Program-made: the position numbers and the translations under genes
The notes under the pieces: generated by a model
The model's database searches: none
The model's input: only the letters and a program-made list of their open reading frames with translations
What the model was told of the DNA's origin: nothing
Part shown: positions 1 to 11,848 of the stretch, piece after piece
How positions within the stretch are numbered: position 1 is the stretch's first letter
Layout: the number at the start of each line of letters is the position of its first letter
From: Anastatus disparis
Taxonomy: Eukaryota > Arthropoda > Insecta > Hymenoptera > Eupelmidae
Length of the DNA: 64,000 nucleotides
Assembly (NCBI GenBank): GCA_017163975.1
Contig: JAFFSR010000291.1
Span: 4,159,001 to 4,223,000, forward strand
Direction: 5' to 3'

Positions 1-380
1 TACTTTTTTCTCGAGAACATTATAAATCCACAATTTGCGACTAACTATTTAAGAATTAACATTTTTTATCATTATCATAAGTGTCGCTATGATATTTAGA
101 AAATATATTTCAAATTTCAGCGAAATAGGTTAATATTTACTCAAATTACAACGATTTAAGTTGGAAAAAGTATTGAAATTTAATGTAAAAAATTTTCTTG
201 TTTTTAATTTTTTTCTAGAAAAATAAAAATTTTATAAAAAAACTGTTAATATAAAAAAGATGCAGCATGATAAGTTTTAAAACGTCAAATTTTTTGCAAT
301 TTATTTGAAGAAAATGAAATTTTTACTATTAAGTGACTTCAGTTTTCCGTGTTCTGAGCGTAAATGCCCTTATTGCATCC
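1..380. other. AT-rich stretch, nothing recognised
   Basis: No coding potential, repeat structure or RNA gene was recognised here. It ends where a short Helitron-derived coding fragment begins near 381. Confidence 0.5.
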
Positions 381-886
381 GGGCCTTCAATTGAATAAAT
401 ATAAAGAAAAATTAGAGAATACTAACAAGGAGAGTTCCTCACCTCCGGGTAACGGATTTGGCTGAAACTGCAGGCCATGATTTTTTAATGAAAAAAAAAA
501 TTAACCCGGGTTCTTTCTTTTCGTCTAATAAACCTAGAGGCTGAGATAAAGCCATTTTTTGAAAATATAATAAGAAGAAGCGCTCATAAAACCTTGATTA
601 ACTAAAGAACTACAACTCTCACAGCAAAATATAAAAAAGGGAGTATAAGTTTAAATACTTTGATTTGAGCTTTATTGCATCAGACAATCTTGCCAAATTC
701 AAAAGTTAATTTCATCAAAAGTTTTTTTTCTTTTCGTCGAATAGGTCTCTTAGACAAAAATATAGACATTTTTTCGAAAATGTAGTAAATAGGAGCCTTT
801 AAGACCTTGAATATCCACAACCACGACTTTTACAAAAAAATACATAATGAAAGAAATAAAGTGCGAATTAAATGCTTTACTTCAGG

Positions 887-1898
887 TGTTGCGTTGCATC
901 ATATTTCTACGAACGCAAAGTTCGTTAAAAACATTTTCTTAAAAACAGCTTCCCCGAAGGGCGCGTTGCCGGCACAGAGAGATAGCGTAACCCATTCTTT
1001 GTCAAAATCTAAAACGTTCGAAGTAGCTGCTTGACGAAGTATAAAAGTAGAGATACGCTTTCAGTTCAGTTCAGTTCAGAGTCAGCCGCCTCGTACGCGA
1101 TATCTCTCTCTGCCGACCGAGCGCCACTTAAGCTTAACACAGCAATTAACAATTCTTGCTCTTTTACTAAAGAGCCGATCCACAGTCGATTACATTCGTT
1201 CTCTAACGAGCACACACACACACCATATATAACAAAGCCATGCGCGTACGCATTAACGACTTCCGAAGTCATCAAAGCCAACAACGTCTTCACGTTCGTT
1301 GCAATTCACACTAAACACATAAAACCACAAAGTTACAAGCTTTTACTTGCGAGCGTTAATATTCGTGCGTAATTTCTTTATTTAATCTCAAATTGTAATT
1401 CAGTGCAGTGTAAAATTTAATAAAAGGGTTTTTTATGCCTTTAAGGTTTTTTCCCTCAAAATAAGTCAAATCATTTCAACCTTTCCTTTCACCATAGAGC
1501 AGTGAAATCATTCAAAGCTTAATTTCAAATTGTGTAATAAATCAGTGAAATCATTTGAAGCTAAATTTCAAATTGTGTATTAAATTCTAAATTCTAATAG
1601 TGTTGTATTAGTAAATTAATTGTAAAATCTTAATTGCAAAATTTAGTTTCTTAACGAGTAAATTCAAGGTCAAATTCTTTAAAATTAAATAGTTTGTGTC
1701 TTTGTAAAATAAAATCAATTTCTGTAGTTTGTGTTCTTAAAGATTAAAATCAGTAAAAATTTAGATTTGCTAAAAAAAGGGGAAATAATTGGGTTAGTGC
1801 AAATAGGATAAATTCAAATTAAAATTAAATTCACAGGAAAATTTTCATGTTGAAATAAGCTTAAAGAAATTTCACATTTTGATGTAATCGACGCTACA
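887..1898 (+). mobile_element. Solo LTR (1012 bp) with 6-bp target duplication
   Basis: The segment begins TGTTGCG and ends CTACA, the usual TG...CA of an LTR. It is flanked on both sides by TTCAGG (881-886 and 1899-1904), which matches the uninterrupted arm sequence seen in sister copies of the host element. Inside there is a TATAAAA box at 1040-1046, a run of TCAGT initiator-like repeats about 20 bp downstream (1061-1080) and an AATAAA signal near 1420, the order expected for U3, R and U5. No internal retroelement region or second LTR remains, so it is a solo LTR left by recombination. Short reading frames inside it are not genes. Gypsy or related family is likely but cannot be fixed from an LTR. 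Confidence 0.75.
1040..1080 (+). promoter_or_regulatory. LTR core promoter: TATA box and TCAGT initiator
   Basis: TATAAAA at 1040-1046 is followed by tandem TCAGT motifs at 1061-1080, matching the arthropod TCAGT initiator at the usual spacing. It lies inside the solo LTR and would drive that element rather than a host gene. Confidence 0.55.
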
Positions 1899-2484
1899 TT
1901 CAGGCTTTGTTGCATTAAAAAAGCTTTAGTGGTTTAAAAGTTATGTTTTATTGAAAATTACTACATATTTGTTAATTTTTTAAGCATATAAAAAATAATG
2001 AATTTTTTATGCTATTTCATTAGCATATTTTAATTACCTGTAACTTTTAAATAACTGAAGCTTTTTTAATGCAACAAAGTTTAAATCAAAGCATTTGATT
2101 TGCACTTTATTTCATCTTGTATATATTTTTTGTAAGAGTCTTAATTGTTTGGATATTCTTATAAAGGCTTCTTTTTACTATATTTTCGAAAAAATGTCTA
2201 TATTTTAGTCCAAAACGTCTATTCGAAGAAAAAAACACGGGTACATTGTTTTATCAAAAAATCATATCCTGCAGTTTCAGTCGAATTTGTTTCCCGGAGG
2301 TGGCCTCTCCTTGTAAGATAGCGAAAATGAAATTGAAGGAAAGAATGAGTAATGATAAATTGGAACAAAAACATACGATCGAGGCTTTACGTAAGGAAGA
2401 AGCTTATATAAAAATTAAAGAAAAACAATTAAATAAATATAAAGAAAAATTAAATAATACTAGGATAACAAAAATGAAATTAAA

Positions 2485-2585
2485 AACGCTGCCAAGTGCT
2501 TTGGCGCAATGCTTTCTCATAGAGCACATTGAGTTAGAGTAATTTGATTTTATTTTTTTAAATACGATTTTAATATAAATGTCCC
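2485..2585 (+). repeat. ~95-bp dispersed block, second copy at 35799
   Basis: The block starting GCTGCCAAGTGCTTTGGCGC and running through GAGTTAGAGTAATTTGAT is nearly identical to 35799-35892. Here it follows a Helitron fragment, and at 35.8 kb it follows a Penelope RT fragment, so it is a mobile unit or element end and not part of either host sequence. No TIR is visible. Confidence 0.65.
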
Positions 2586-2659
2586 TATCCTCTGTATTGA
2601 AGGCTGTCTTAATACCTACGAAAACTATATGAATTTTACTCTTTCTTAATTTTGCCATT

Positions 2660-4095
2660 TGCATTGTGATTTTATGATGCTCTAAAATTAAAAATGCGTT
2701 TATAAAATTAATTTTCCCAAGCTTGTCTTCTTAACACTATAACCAATAACTTGCATACAAATTTTGGAACATTTTCATCGAATAGTTTACAAAAAATACC
2801 AAATAATTGAAAAATAAACATTGTTTTAAAATTTTCAAAACGCTTTAACGTTACAACTACGCTAAGAAAACCAGTTTTCAAAAGTTCATTTTATTTAGGC
2901 AATCGTAAATAATTTCTATTCATAATTTTAAGCTACTTCATCGAGTAGTTTACGTAAAATACCAAAAAATAAGTGACATTCTATTCAAAATTTACAAAAT
3001 GCTCTAAAATTAAAACTGCGCTAAGAAAATAAGTTTTTCCAAGCTTGCTTTAATTAGGCAATAACAAATAATTTGTATGAAAATTTTTGAGCAAATTTAT
3101 CGAATGGCTTTTGTGTAATAAGAAAAAAATGAAATATGAACATTTTTTCCAAAATTTTCAAAATGCTCTAAAATTAAAACTGCGCTAAGAAAATAAGTTT
3201 TCCAAAGCTTGATTTATTCAGATAATAGTGAATAATTTGCATAAAAATTTTTGAGCAAGTTTATCGAGTGATTTTTGTGCAATAGAAAAGAAATTAAAAA
3301 TAAAAAATTTTTTCAAAATTTTCAAAATGCTCTAAAATTAAATGTGCGCTAAGAAAATTGAAGAAAATTAGTTTTCAAAAGTATATTTTATTTTGACAAT
3401 CATAAATAATTCCCATACATAATTTGAAGCTCTTTCATCGAGTAGTTTACGTAAAATATAAAAAAAATTAGAAAAATTTTATTCAAAATTTTCAAAATGC
3501 TCTAAAATTAAAACTGCCCTGAGAAAATAAGTTTTTCAAAGCTTGTTTTATTTAGGCCATTGCAAATGATTTCCATAAAAATTTTCGAGCAAATCTATCG
3601 AATGGTTTTTGTGTAATAGAAAAAAAATGAAAAATAGAGATTTTTTCCAAAATTTTCAAAATGCTCTAAAATTAAAACTACGCTAAGAAAATAAGTGTTC
3701 CAAAGATTGTTTTTTTTAGACAATAGCGAATAACTTGCATACAAATTTAGAAGCAAATCTATCGAATAGTTGTCGTAAAATAAAAAATAAAAAAAAAATT
3801 TTTTTAAATTTTCAAAATGCTCTAAAATTAAAAGTGCGCTAAGAAAATCAGTTGGTAAAAGTTTTTCTTCTTTTGGCAGTCGGAAATAATGTTCATACAA
3901 ATTTTCAAGAAAATTCTTCGAGTAGTTTACGTGAAATATCAAAAAAATGAAAAATCAAAATTTTTTTAAAATTCTTAAAATGGCTCTAAAAAAAACTGAG
4001 CTAAGAAGATCAATTTTCAATAGCTTCCCCCCCAGTTAGACAAAAAAATAAATTGCATGCAAAATTTGAAGCTGATCCATCGAGTAGTTCTCGAG
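2660..4095. repeat. Satellite array, ~163-bp monomer, about nine units
   Basis: A unit beginning near ATGCTCTAAAATTAAAACTG and containing GCGCTAAGAAAAT, an AAGCTTG block and a TCGAATAG/TCGAGTAG block recurs at about 2670, 2830, 2997, 3167, 3326, 3497, 3659, 3816 and 3976. Spacing is 157-171 bp. Units are diverged but clearly in tandem. Further degenerate units lie at 5340-5620 and 36825-37250. No coding function is visible. Confidence 0.85.
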
Positions 4096-4112
4096 ATCTT
4101 ATTGGCGTACTG

Positions 4113-4128
4113 AATACACACACACACA

Positions 4129-4195
<67 letters not shown>

Positions 4196-4224
4196 ACACA
4201 CACACTCACATACACACACACACA
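4113..4224. repeat. (AC)n microsatellite
   Basis: About 110 bp of nearly uninterrupted AC dinucleotides with a few CATAC/CACTC variants. All reading frames across it are low-complexity artefacts. Confidence 0.97.
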
Positions 4225-4382
4225 TACCGACATTTTCTGGAAACCACTTTTTTCGACTCCTTGAGTCTAAATATGTACAAATTAATGAAAAAATAGAAAA
4301 AAAATTTTTTTACTGAATAGTACTGATAAACTGAAATAGCAAGAGAGGGTGAGAGAGGAAGAGAGACAGCAAGAGAGGGTGA

Positions 4383-4490
4383 GAGAGACATAGACATTCC
4401 TTATTTGGCTTTGAGGTATATACCTAGTTCGGCACTATTAGGTAAAATACAACAACGTATAAAATTATTTATTAAATTAATTATAAATAT
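4383..4490 (-). mobile_element. Truncated LINE 3' end
   Basis: The segment GACATAGACATTCC, TTATTTGGCTTTGAGGTATA, CGGCACTATTAGGTAAAATACAACAACG matches, with substitutions, the 3'-terminal region of the LINE at 60.08-60.15 kb in the same orientation, including the ATAGAC-type terminal repeat. It is a severely 5'-truncated insertion on the minus strand, directly abutting the minisatellite to its right. Confidence 0.65.
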
Positions 4491-5112
4491 CGGGCCCAAA
4501 AATAAGAAACCCAAAAAAATGAGGCCTGAAGAAAATAGGACTGAGAGAAATGTAGGGCCCGAAAAATATAGAGCCCAAAAAAATCAAGGACCTAAAAAAA
4601 TTTCAGGCCCAAAAAAATAAGACCCAGACAAACATAGAGCTTAAAAAAATATGAAAATCAAAAAAACGTTGGGCCTACATGAATAAGAGGTCCAAAAAAA
4701 TATAAGGCCCAAAGAAAAAAGGATTCAGAAAAATGTAAGGCCCAAAAAATATAGAGCTCAAAAAAATTTAGTGTCCAAGAAAATGTAAATATTGAAAAAA
4801 TGTTAGGCCCAAAAAATTAGAGGTCAAAAAAATATAAGGCCCAAAGAAAATAATACTCGAAAAAATGTAGGGCCCGAAAAATATAAGGCCCATGAAAATA
4901 TTAAAATCGAAAAAAATTGGGCCAAAAAAAATAACAGGCCCAAAAAATAAGTCCCAGAAAAATAAAGGGCCCGAAAATATAAGGCCCGAAAAAATAAGGC
5001 TCAGAAAATTATAAAGCCCAAGAAAATATAAGAATAAAAAAAAAGAAGAGCCCAAAAAAATGGGCATTGAATAAAAATATAGGGTCCAAAATAATATAAG
5101 GCCCAAAAAAAA
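4490..5112. repeat. GGCCC-A(n) minisatellite
   Basis: About 35 degenerate units of a 14-18 bp motif close to AGGCCCAAAAAAATATA. An inverted copy of the same array, with the same unique flank, lies at 13500-14175. The open frames through it encode artefactual hydrophobic or lysine/proline repeats. Confidence 0.9.
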
Positions 5113-5265
5113 GCTTTCGACTAATGAGTACTAATTATATAGGACCCAATAAAAAATCTCTACTTTTCTTATGAAAAGATTAGACGCATTTAAAAAATGC
5201 GGAGAACCGGAGAACCGGAGAAACGGAAAAAAAGTGGTTTCACTTTAATATAATATAAGATTTTA
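5113..5265. repeat. Conserved flank of the minisatellite, inverted copy at 13.4 kb
   Basis: This sequence includes AATAAAAAATCTCTACTTTTC, a GCGGAGAACCGGAGAA block and AAAAGTGGTTTCACTTTAA. It is found in reverse complement at 13412-13520 next to the second minisatellite array. Flank and array therefore move or were duplicated together. Confidence 0.75.
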
Positions 5266-5339
5266 TGATATTTAACATTTTAATCCTTTATCAGTGATCA
5301 TAAATTCAGGGTCGTATGCTATAACTTGGATCACTAATG

Positions 5340-5860
5340 TTCAGTATATGTTTACTCTAAAATTAAAAATACACTAAAAAAAAACAATTTTCAATAGCTT
5401 CCATATACTAGTCAATTGAAAAAATAAATGATATAGGAAATTGGATGCAAATCCATCGCGTACTTCTCGAGATCTAAGTAACAAAATAAATACAGACATT
5501 TTTTTCAAAAATTCAAAATGTTCTAAAATTGAAACTGCGCTGAGAAAATCAGTTTCCAAAATTTTTTTTTTATTATGGCGATCGAAAATAATTTCTATGC
5601 AAATTTTTAAGCAGATTCATCAAATACACATTCACGTAAAAAAATCTGTTTCTAATGTAATTATTTTACAAAAACTTTTTTACTTTGATTCAATTTTTGC
5701 CATTTTTAAGGAAAAAAGTGCTGAAGGTAAAATTGTCATTTTTAGTATATGTGTTTACTAAAATTGAAAGAAAACAATTAAATTATTTTGTATTTTTTTT
5801 AAGTAAGGTTAATTTTAATAATTTTTTATTTTTTTTTTTAGATTGACACTTCGTTGTCGT
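5340..5860. repeat. Degenerate satellite units, then AT-rich DNA
   Basis: Two diverged copies of the ~163-bp satellite unit occur, around 5350 and 5515 (TCTAAAATTGAAACTGCGCTGAG). From about 5640 to 5860 nothing is recognised. Confidence 0.6.
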
Positions 5861-6129
5861 TCCAATAGATGGCGACCTGCTTTGCCACTTACTTTACTAG
5901 ATTAGAGGAGCAGCGGAAACGCAGGGGCTACGGTTCTTGGCTCGCGCCTTAGTGAACCAGGATTCGATTCCCCGGGAAAATTCATGAAAAATTTTTTTGA
6001 ATTTTTCTACGGAAAATAGAACCTGGAGACCACGAAAATCTTTGAAGAAAGTCCCTCAAGGCAACTTGTGTTATCAAAAAGTCCGATTGGGCATTTCAGA
6101 TGTAAAAAAAAGTCCCATTAGGCAAAAAT
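5861..6129. other. Unassigned stretch with weak tRNA-like box B
   Basis: GGATTCGATTCCCC at about 5950-5964 looks like an RNA polymerase III box B. A GC-richer segment precedes it (about 5865-5960), suggesting a degenerate tRNA-derived SINE, but box A is not convincing. The 72-codon open frame from 5997 has no recognisable motif and I do not call it a gene. Confidence 0.3.
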
Positions 6130-6133
6130 TTAA

Positions 6134-7449
6134 GGGTACAAAACACCTTTTTTTCGGTCCCTCCATCGAATTCGGGTTTATTGCTTTTTTTTATGAGAAA
6201 TTTACTGTAGAATAAGCTCCAACAAGTTTTTTTACCCTATCTCATTTAGTTTCGTTTTTATGAAGAAATTAGTAGAATAAACTTTTAATTGATTTTTTTG
6301 TTAATTTTGCTATTTTGAGATTTTTCTCAAATTTTTAGCTAATCTTATTAAAACACTATGAGAAATTATTTTTTTATTACTTGATTCAATAATTCATAAA
6401 TCATTAATTAATCTCCAAAAAGTTTTTTTAAAGAGATTTAATTTTGTTTTTATTTATTAAATCTATAATGATATAATTTTTACGAATTAAAAAAATGTTA
6501 AGAATTATTTTGAATTGAATTTTTTTAATTTTTATTGATTTTTTTTAGGTTTAATTGAAAGAAAAGAGTTTATTTTTTTAATTTTAACAAAATATTAACT
6601 TGATTTAAGTTCGAAAAAGTTTTACATCCATATTTTATTCCGTTTTGATTTTGTAAGGAAACGAGTAGCACATAGTTATTCGTGTAATTTTTTATCAATT
6701 TGAATTTCGCGCTTTCTACTCGTATCATTTCGCTACATGACTGTCAGTCTCAGCTGATTGTTTGGTCAGTTTGCAGTAAGTTTGTTTACATAAAGTGCAT
6801 TTAAAAAATTATTAGTAGGTTTTGTGTACGTAAAATTATTAATTTTTAATAAATTACACGTTCGCGAGTTATTTCAAATTTTTTAATATTAATTAAAAAC
6901 TTTAAAGCTGTTTTTCTCAAATATTAAATTTTAAAAATTTTAGGTGCTGCCCCGTAAGATTTGAGCTGAAACGCCGGATGGATTTGACTTTTCCAAACTG
7001 ATTCAACTTCAGTTTTGGCATCATTCTCGCGTGAATGGAGGGTTTTGAAATCGAATGACAAGAAGTTGTTAAAAAACCCAAAAATAAGGTAAGAAAATTA
7101 AAATTTATTTAATAAATTAATATTTTTTGTTGAAAAGTAAAAAATTCTTTGTGTTTCAGGAATTCCCTCATTCACGCTAGAATGATGCTAATACTGAAGT
7201 TAAATCAGTTTGAAGAAAAGTCAGATCCATCCAGCGGTTCAGCTCAAATCTTACGGTGGAGCCATTATAAGAACAAGAATTCATCGAACGATTATGGGAC
7301 TACAGCTAAAGCAAAATGAGCTTATAAAAGCTTAAAATAAAGGTATTTTAGTTTACTTTCAAATATTATTTCCATTTACAAAGAATTTAATTAAATCTAA
7401 TTAATACATATCTTTTTTTATTAGCAGGGGGAAAAGGTGTTTTGTGCCC
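6134..7449. mobile_element. TTAA-flanked DNA element with internal hairpin
   Basis: Inverted termini GGGTACAAAACACCTTTT at 6134 and its complement ending at 7449 (GGGCACAAAACACCTTTT on the other strand) are each flanked by TTAA (6130-6133 and 7450-7453). Inside, 6945-7055 and 7160-7265 are long inverted repeats containing TAAGATTTGAGCTGAA. There is no convincing transposase. TTAA specificity is known from piggyBac, Kolobok and Sola3, but the element cannot be placed further. Confidence 0.65.
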
Positions 7450-7639
7450 TTAAAGGAAACAAAGTGAGAAAAAATCAGCAGGGAATTCAGTGGGTCATCG
7501 ATGGATCTGAAGAGAGTGGAGTGGCCCATAAGCCATAGTAGCTGAATGTTCAATAAAAACAACCATAACTACAAGATTAGCGAGGATATTGCACACAACT
7601 TATTACCGGAAAATTTTTATTGCATTTATTCCCCATTAT

Positions 7640-7775
7640 AGTTAAACATTCACATGAGCCACATTTAATAAATGATGGTGTCCGAGAATCTATTTCTATA
7701 CCAACCGAGTTCTGCCCAATTATAGCGTGGGTGAAGCCGTAACGAGTGATGCTAGTGTTTGTTATAAAATAATGT
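7640..7775 (-). repeat. Dispersed repeat fragment shared with 58.56 kb
   Basis: Read on the minus strand this contains ACTAGCATCACTCG, GGTATAGAAATAGATTCTCG and related words that also occur at 58558-58640 on the plus strand, where they interrupt a pogo transposase. It is a fragment of an interspersed repeat of unknown class. The 90-codon open frame over it is not a gene. Confidence 0.6.
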
Positions 7776-8286
7776 TTAAAGCTTTTTATATAATATACTG
7801 TTGTAATTATAATAAACCTTAATAATTTTATTATTAAAAAAATTTTCAAATTGTGATAATAAATCTACATGAATAACAGTTATCAATTTATTTTCATAAT
7901 CCATTAAAGCTACTCAAATTTTGAATATTAATATTTATGTCAGGAATTTCCAAGTTTGAAAATCTATTTTTTGTGATAGTCACTATGTTAGTAATTTATC
8001 TTTAAAACTATAATTATACATATGCAATCTCAGTACGTTATTGAATAAATTATTAATATGTGCTGGATACAATTAAAGATGTCTACATAAAATCAGAAAC
8101 TTACATCTCTTTCTAGAGATAGCTAAATTAAAACTTGTATTTTTACTAATAAGATGTGATGACCTAATATCAATCTCTATGTCTTAAAAAATCTACTCAT
8201 ACTTAGAAACATATACTGGATGAACCTTGTCAAGACAGAACCTTCAATGTTGCTATTGATATTGGAAATGTTGAAGCAGTATTCTT
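7776..8286. other. AT-rich stretch, nothing recognised
   Basis: No open frame, inverted repeat or similarity to other parts of the window was noticed before the inverted arm that starts near 8287. Confidence 0.4.
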
Positions 8287-8400
8287 CTAATGTTGTAGAA
8301 CACATATGTTTCAACCAAATATGAGAAATTCCATAAATATATTAAGAGTGCTCTGGCCTATGGTGATAAATCAAAAGACCAATTAAAGAAGAAGTATTAA

Positions 8401-8767
8401 GAGTGCTCATTGCTTTTCGCACAACTTGTAGTTGACTACAGCGCCACTTTAGAGTTTTTCCATGTATAATAAGCATTAAAGATTATTTTGAATTAAGTTT
8501 TATGAATTAATTAATAAAAATGGAAAAATAACTTGCAGAGAAAATTTAAACACGATGTGGCGATTATATGAACTAATTTATATTTTTCTCTACAAACTAC
8601 AGCTTTATTTATTTTAATTTAATACTGAATTTTCTCTATAAATGAAATTAAGAATTTATTGTACGTGGGGAAACATTTTTATCTAATTTAAAATGTCTCA
8701 AAAGATGACAATTAACTAAAATACAATTTCGATTGCGGAAGCATTTCGATCGTCGCAGTGAGCACTC
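8401..8767. mobile_element. TTAA-flanked MITE in the left arm
   Basis: Inverted ends GAGTGCTCATTGC (8401) and GCAGTGAGCACTC (ending 8767) sit between TTAA at 8397-8400 and 8768-8771. The matching right arm at about 13 kb has no such insert, so the MITE arrived after the arms were duplicated. A second TTAAGAGTGCTC lies at about 8341, suggesting a remnant of another copy. Confidence 0.7.
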
Positions 8768-9654
8768 TTAATTGAATTTATTGACAGCGTAAATGTTATA
8801 GGTTAATACAAAAGGACGGGTATATAGTTGTCAATTATAATTTATTTAAATAAACTCAGTGTTTCGATTCCTTATAAATTGAATTTTTCTCAAGAGCTAA
8901 AATAAAATATAATCCATCAAAATTACAAGAAATTATTGTGCAATAAAATTAAACAACATTTTTATGAATTTTTTACAAACCTGAAAAACTCCATAATAAC
9001 AATAGTAAATTAATTTAATAAAATTAAATTGTTGTCAAATATTATAAACAATTTCAGTCAACTTATAATGTATGTGTATAAGTTTTAAGACGTTATTTTA
9101 AAAAGTACAATGTATGTTTAGTAAAAGTGCCTCTACAAAAGCACTGAAGACACAATCAATGTGCCAAAAATTATGCAGAATTAAAAAACGAGACTCAAAT
9201 GTAATAAAATTATAGATGTTGAAAACAAATGAAAAATAGTGAAATCAATAAAATTTCATTTGCAAATCAATTGCTAAATAAATCTTGTAATAAATTCAAA
9301 TTACTGAATAATTTACGTAAAGATATTCTGAAATAAGAGGATAAAACTAGTATTGTTTATAGAATTATTTGTACACTGAAAAAAATAGAATCTAGGAGTA
9401 AGAGGAAAAATCTATTTGATTCTTAGTTCTTTAATCAAATAGAAATCTAGTTGTACTTAATAATTATAATCATCCTGCAAAATCGCAGTAATCTAGGTTC
9501 TAGCAGAAAATCCTCTATCTTCAAGAAGAATTCTATTAGAATTTAGAGAATATATATTTATTAATGAAAACCACAAAGATTTTTTTTACATCAGAATATA
9601 TTTACCTTGGTATTTACATCATTTAGAATTCGTTACATCAGAATGTATTTTTAA

Positions 9655-11330
9655 TATTTTAGATAATTATCATGTTACTGAGAATATGAGTGCAGATATT
9701 ATGTATGACATTTTGAATGGTGTTCTCAGATATGATATGTCTTAATTATTTAAAGGTAACAGGTATTACATTAGAAACAATTAATTCTAGAATTAACAAT
9801 TTTAATTACGCCACGCATGAAAATGACAGACCTCGTCCAATAACAGAGGCTCATTTAAGGCTGTTCAATGGTTACGTAAAAGTTAACAGAATGCTTTGAA
9901 ATTTTGAAATATGATTTATTATATTAAATTAAAGTACCTCAATTTTTTTCCATATTTCATTCCGCATGTTTTTTCGAGAAATCTAATGTTAAAAATACAA
10001 AAAATAACATGGGCTCTTATGGGCGATTTGAGAATCGATTGCGTTTTATATGAATTTCTGTCATAAAAGTTAACAGATCAAATTAAAATTTAGATATTAT
10101 GAAAGTATATTATCTAAGGATTCATTTCACATAGTTTTTTATATACCTTTCAGGAAAATTGACAGAGATTTCCAAAGTTAAAATTAAAGTAAGAGTAAAT
10201 TTTTGAAAACCCGCTACTGCTGCGTAAGAGATTTGACAACGTAGCGAATATAACATAAGTTTTGAATTAAAAGATAATATTTTTCTGCTAAACTTAACCT
10301 ACAAATAGAAGCGCTACGTTGCCAAATTTCATTCAACATATTACCGAACTTTAATTAATTTATAATAAATTATATAACATTTTAAAATGTTTTATTTATT
10401 AAATAAAAACGTTTAAATGTAATTTGAATAATATATTCCATCTCTAAGTGCCATTCAAAGAACTTTTTGTTGAAAAATATTTCATTACTTTAAGTTGGCA
10501 GCGATCCTTCTATCCTATGTTAAAGCATAGAGTACCCCTCTGACTCTTCACCTCCCCGCATGACAATGCATTAATTAACAATAGTGTAAATATGTACGCT
10601 TCGGAAATGCTTACTTTAATTTTGTATTTACCGTTGTTAATAGGTGATCTTATACCAGAAGATACAGAAAGCTGGAAATGGTTTTTAATAATGAGAGAAA
10701 TTATAGATATAATTTTCTCAAAACAAATTCAAATTGAGCTGCTACCGTATTTAAAATCATTGATAAAAGAATATTTAGATTTGAGATTAGAATTATTTCC
10801 AAACGATCTTTTGAAACCGAAACACCATTATTTATTACATTACGTAGATTTATTTATAAACATAGGACCAATAATTAACACTTGGTGTATGCACTTCGAA
10901 GCAAAACATAGAGTTTTTATTTCTTATGGTAGATTCTCAAAAAATAAAGTTAATTTACCTCTATCTTTATGTAAAAAAAATCAATTATCTCTTGCTTATA
11001 CTTTTTTGGGTAAGAATTCAATTAAAAAAAAACATTGTTTATGGACCTTTAAAGACACAATCTTTGAGTCCTTTACCTGAATTTCAAAAATTCAAATCAA
11101 CTTTTGATTCTCGAAATAATTATCGTACATCGACGTTTATATTAAAATGGTTTGAGGAAAACGGAATCGTATTTAAACAAGGTCTCTTTTTATGTTAGGA
11201 AAATATTGATGTTCTACCTGTTTTAGTATTTTTAATTTATATATTTAAATATGATGAAAATGAAAATATTTATTTAATATGTAAAAAATGGCATTCTTTA
11301 GGTTTCAATGAGCATGTTGCATGCGCATTG
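9655..11330 (+). pseudogene. CACTA/EnSpm-like transposase, decayed
   Basis: Three coding stretches lie in order: about 9660-9735 (HVTENMSADIMYDILNGV), about 9765-9870 (ITLETINSRI and PRPITEAHLR) and about 10590-11330 (YASEMLTLILYLPLLIGDL, then KPKHHYLLHYVDL, a C-MHFEAKHR motif and, after a frameshift, FKSTFDSRNNYRTSTFI and KKWHSLGFNEH). This succession matches the animal transposon proteins with the SASEML, LKPKHHFL and FEAKHR signatures that I associate with EnSpm-like elements; that association is from memory. The gap 9870-10585 has GT at its start and AG at its end and may be an intron. Stops and frameshifts after 11075 make it inactive. I could not place the catalytic triad. Confidence 0.65.
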
Positions 11331-11544
11331 GATAGAAACGGAAAATGAATATGTTACATGCTGCTTTAAAGAATTGTACAGCGAGAAAATAATACATAAG
11401 ATTCAATTTGTTGATGGAAAAAATTATATTATGTTTTATATGTAAATATATATTATTAATTATTGTAATAATAAATTTCTTAAAAATGATTAATTTTTTT
11501 ACTTGAATCATATGAATAAGAACATGTAAGCTAATGCTTACGTA

Positions 11545-11848
11545 CACCGAGAAACTTTTTGGGGCAAGAGACCTCTGTAGTGTAGGGCCGCGCGCCTCTA
11601 TAAAGTAAATGAGTCGTCCCGTCTTGAGCATAAAGGTCTGAGACCTTTGTCATCGAGGCCGTACGTTTATTACGTTCGGCTGATGTATACGTGGATTCGG
11701 TTTTTCCCGGTTTTATGCCTTCAGTTTTCAAAATAAAGGTCTTAGACCTTTATACGTAAGACACGACGCCTCATCAAATCGCTCCATTAACAAAGGTCTC
11801 TCACCTCAAGATTAACTAAGGTCTCTCGCCTCAAAAAGTTTCTCCGTG
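11545..11848. mobile_element. 304-bp MITE with CACCG/CACGG ends, TA TSD
   Basis: Inverted ends CACCGAGAAACTTTTTGGGG (11545) and, on the other strand, CACGGAGAAACTTTTTGAGG (ending 11848) are flanked by TA on both sides. The interior has several copies of an AAGGTCT/AGACCTT palindrome (near 11628, 11722, 11793 and 11818). It sits inside the larger CACTA element. CAC..G ends and the TA TSD suggest a non-autonomous CACTA relative. Confidence 0.75.

Larger units (their letters stand above)
426..2313. mobile_element. Fold-back transposon, TAA TSD, holding a solo LTR
   Basis: Termini are inverted: CAAGGAGAG at 426 and CTCTCCTTG ending at 2313, followed by a CACCTCCGG block, an adenine-rich segment and a block like ATAGACATTTTTTCGAAAAT in each arm. 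The arms run about 430 bp each and meet near 887/1905, so the element without its LTR insert is about 870 bp and almost entirely palindromic. TAA flanks both ends (423-425, 2314-2316). One-arm relatives occur at 13050-13400 and 34540-34740. The outermost 40 bp resemble the ends of the fold-back at 20307-20967, which also has a TAA TSD. TAA TSDs fit PIF/Harbinger-type transposition, but there is no transposase, so superfamily is unproven. Confidence 0.75.
381..2490 (+). pseudogene. Helitron N-terminal coiled-coil repeat fragment, split
   Basis: Bases 381-425 and 2314-2490 together encode charged repeat peptide (KYKEKL, then MSNDKLEQ and EEAYIKIKEKQLNKY). The same repeat unit occurs, on the other strand, upstream of the Helitron replication domain at 24.2-24.93 kb. 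The two halves are separated by the fold-back element at 426-2313, and removing it with one TAA rejoins the repeat (AATACTAA followed by GATAGCGAAAATG). It is a fragment only; no Rep or helicase motif is attached. The link to Helitrons rests on the copy at 24 kb, so it is an inference from similarity inside the window. Confidence 0.6.

Noticed and set aside
807..1372. Two overlapping small ORFs (75 and 113 codons)
   Set aside because: They lie inside the solo LTR, cross its promoter region, and show no domain; composition follows the LTR.
4010..4316. Cys-Val and Thr-His repeat ORFs
   Set aside because: Translations of the (AC)n microsatellite.
5840..5965. tRNA-derived SINE head
   Set aside because: Only box B is recognisable; box A and the anticodon arm are not.
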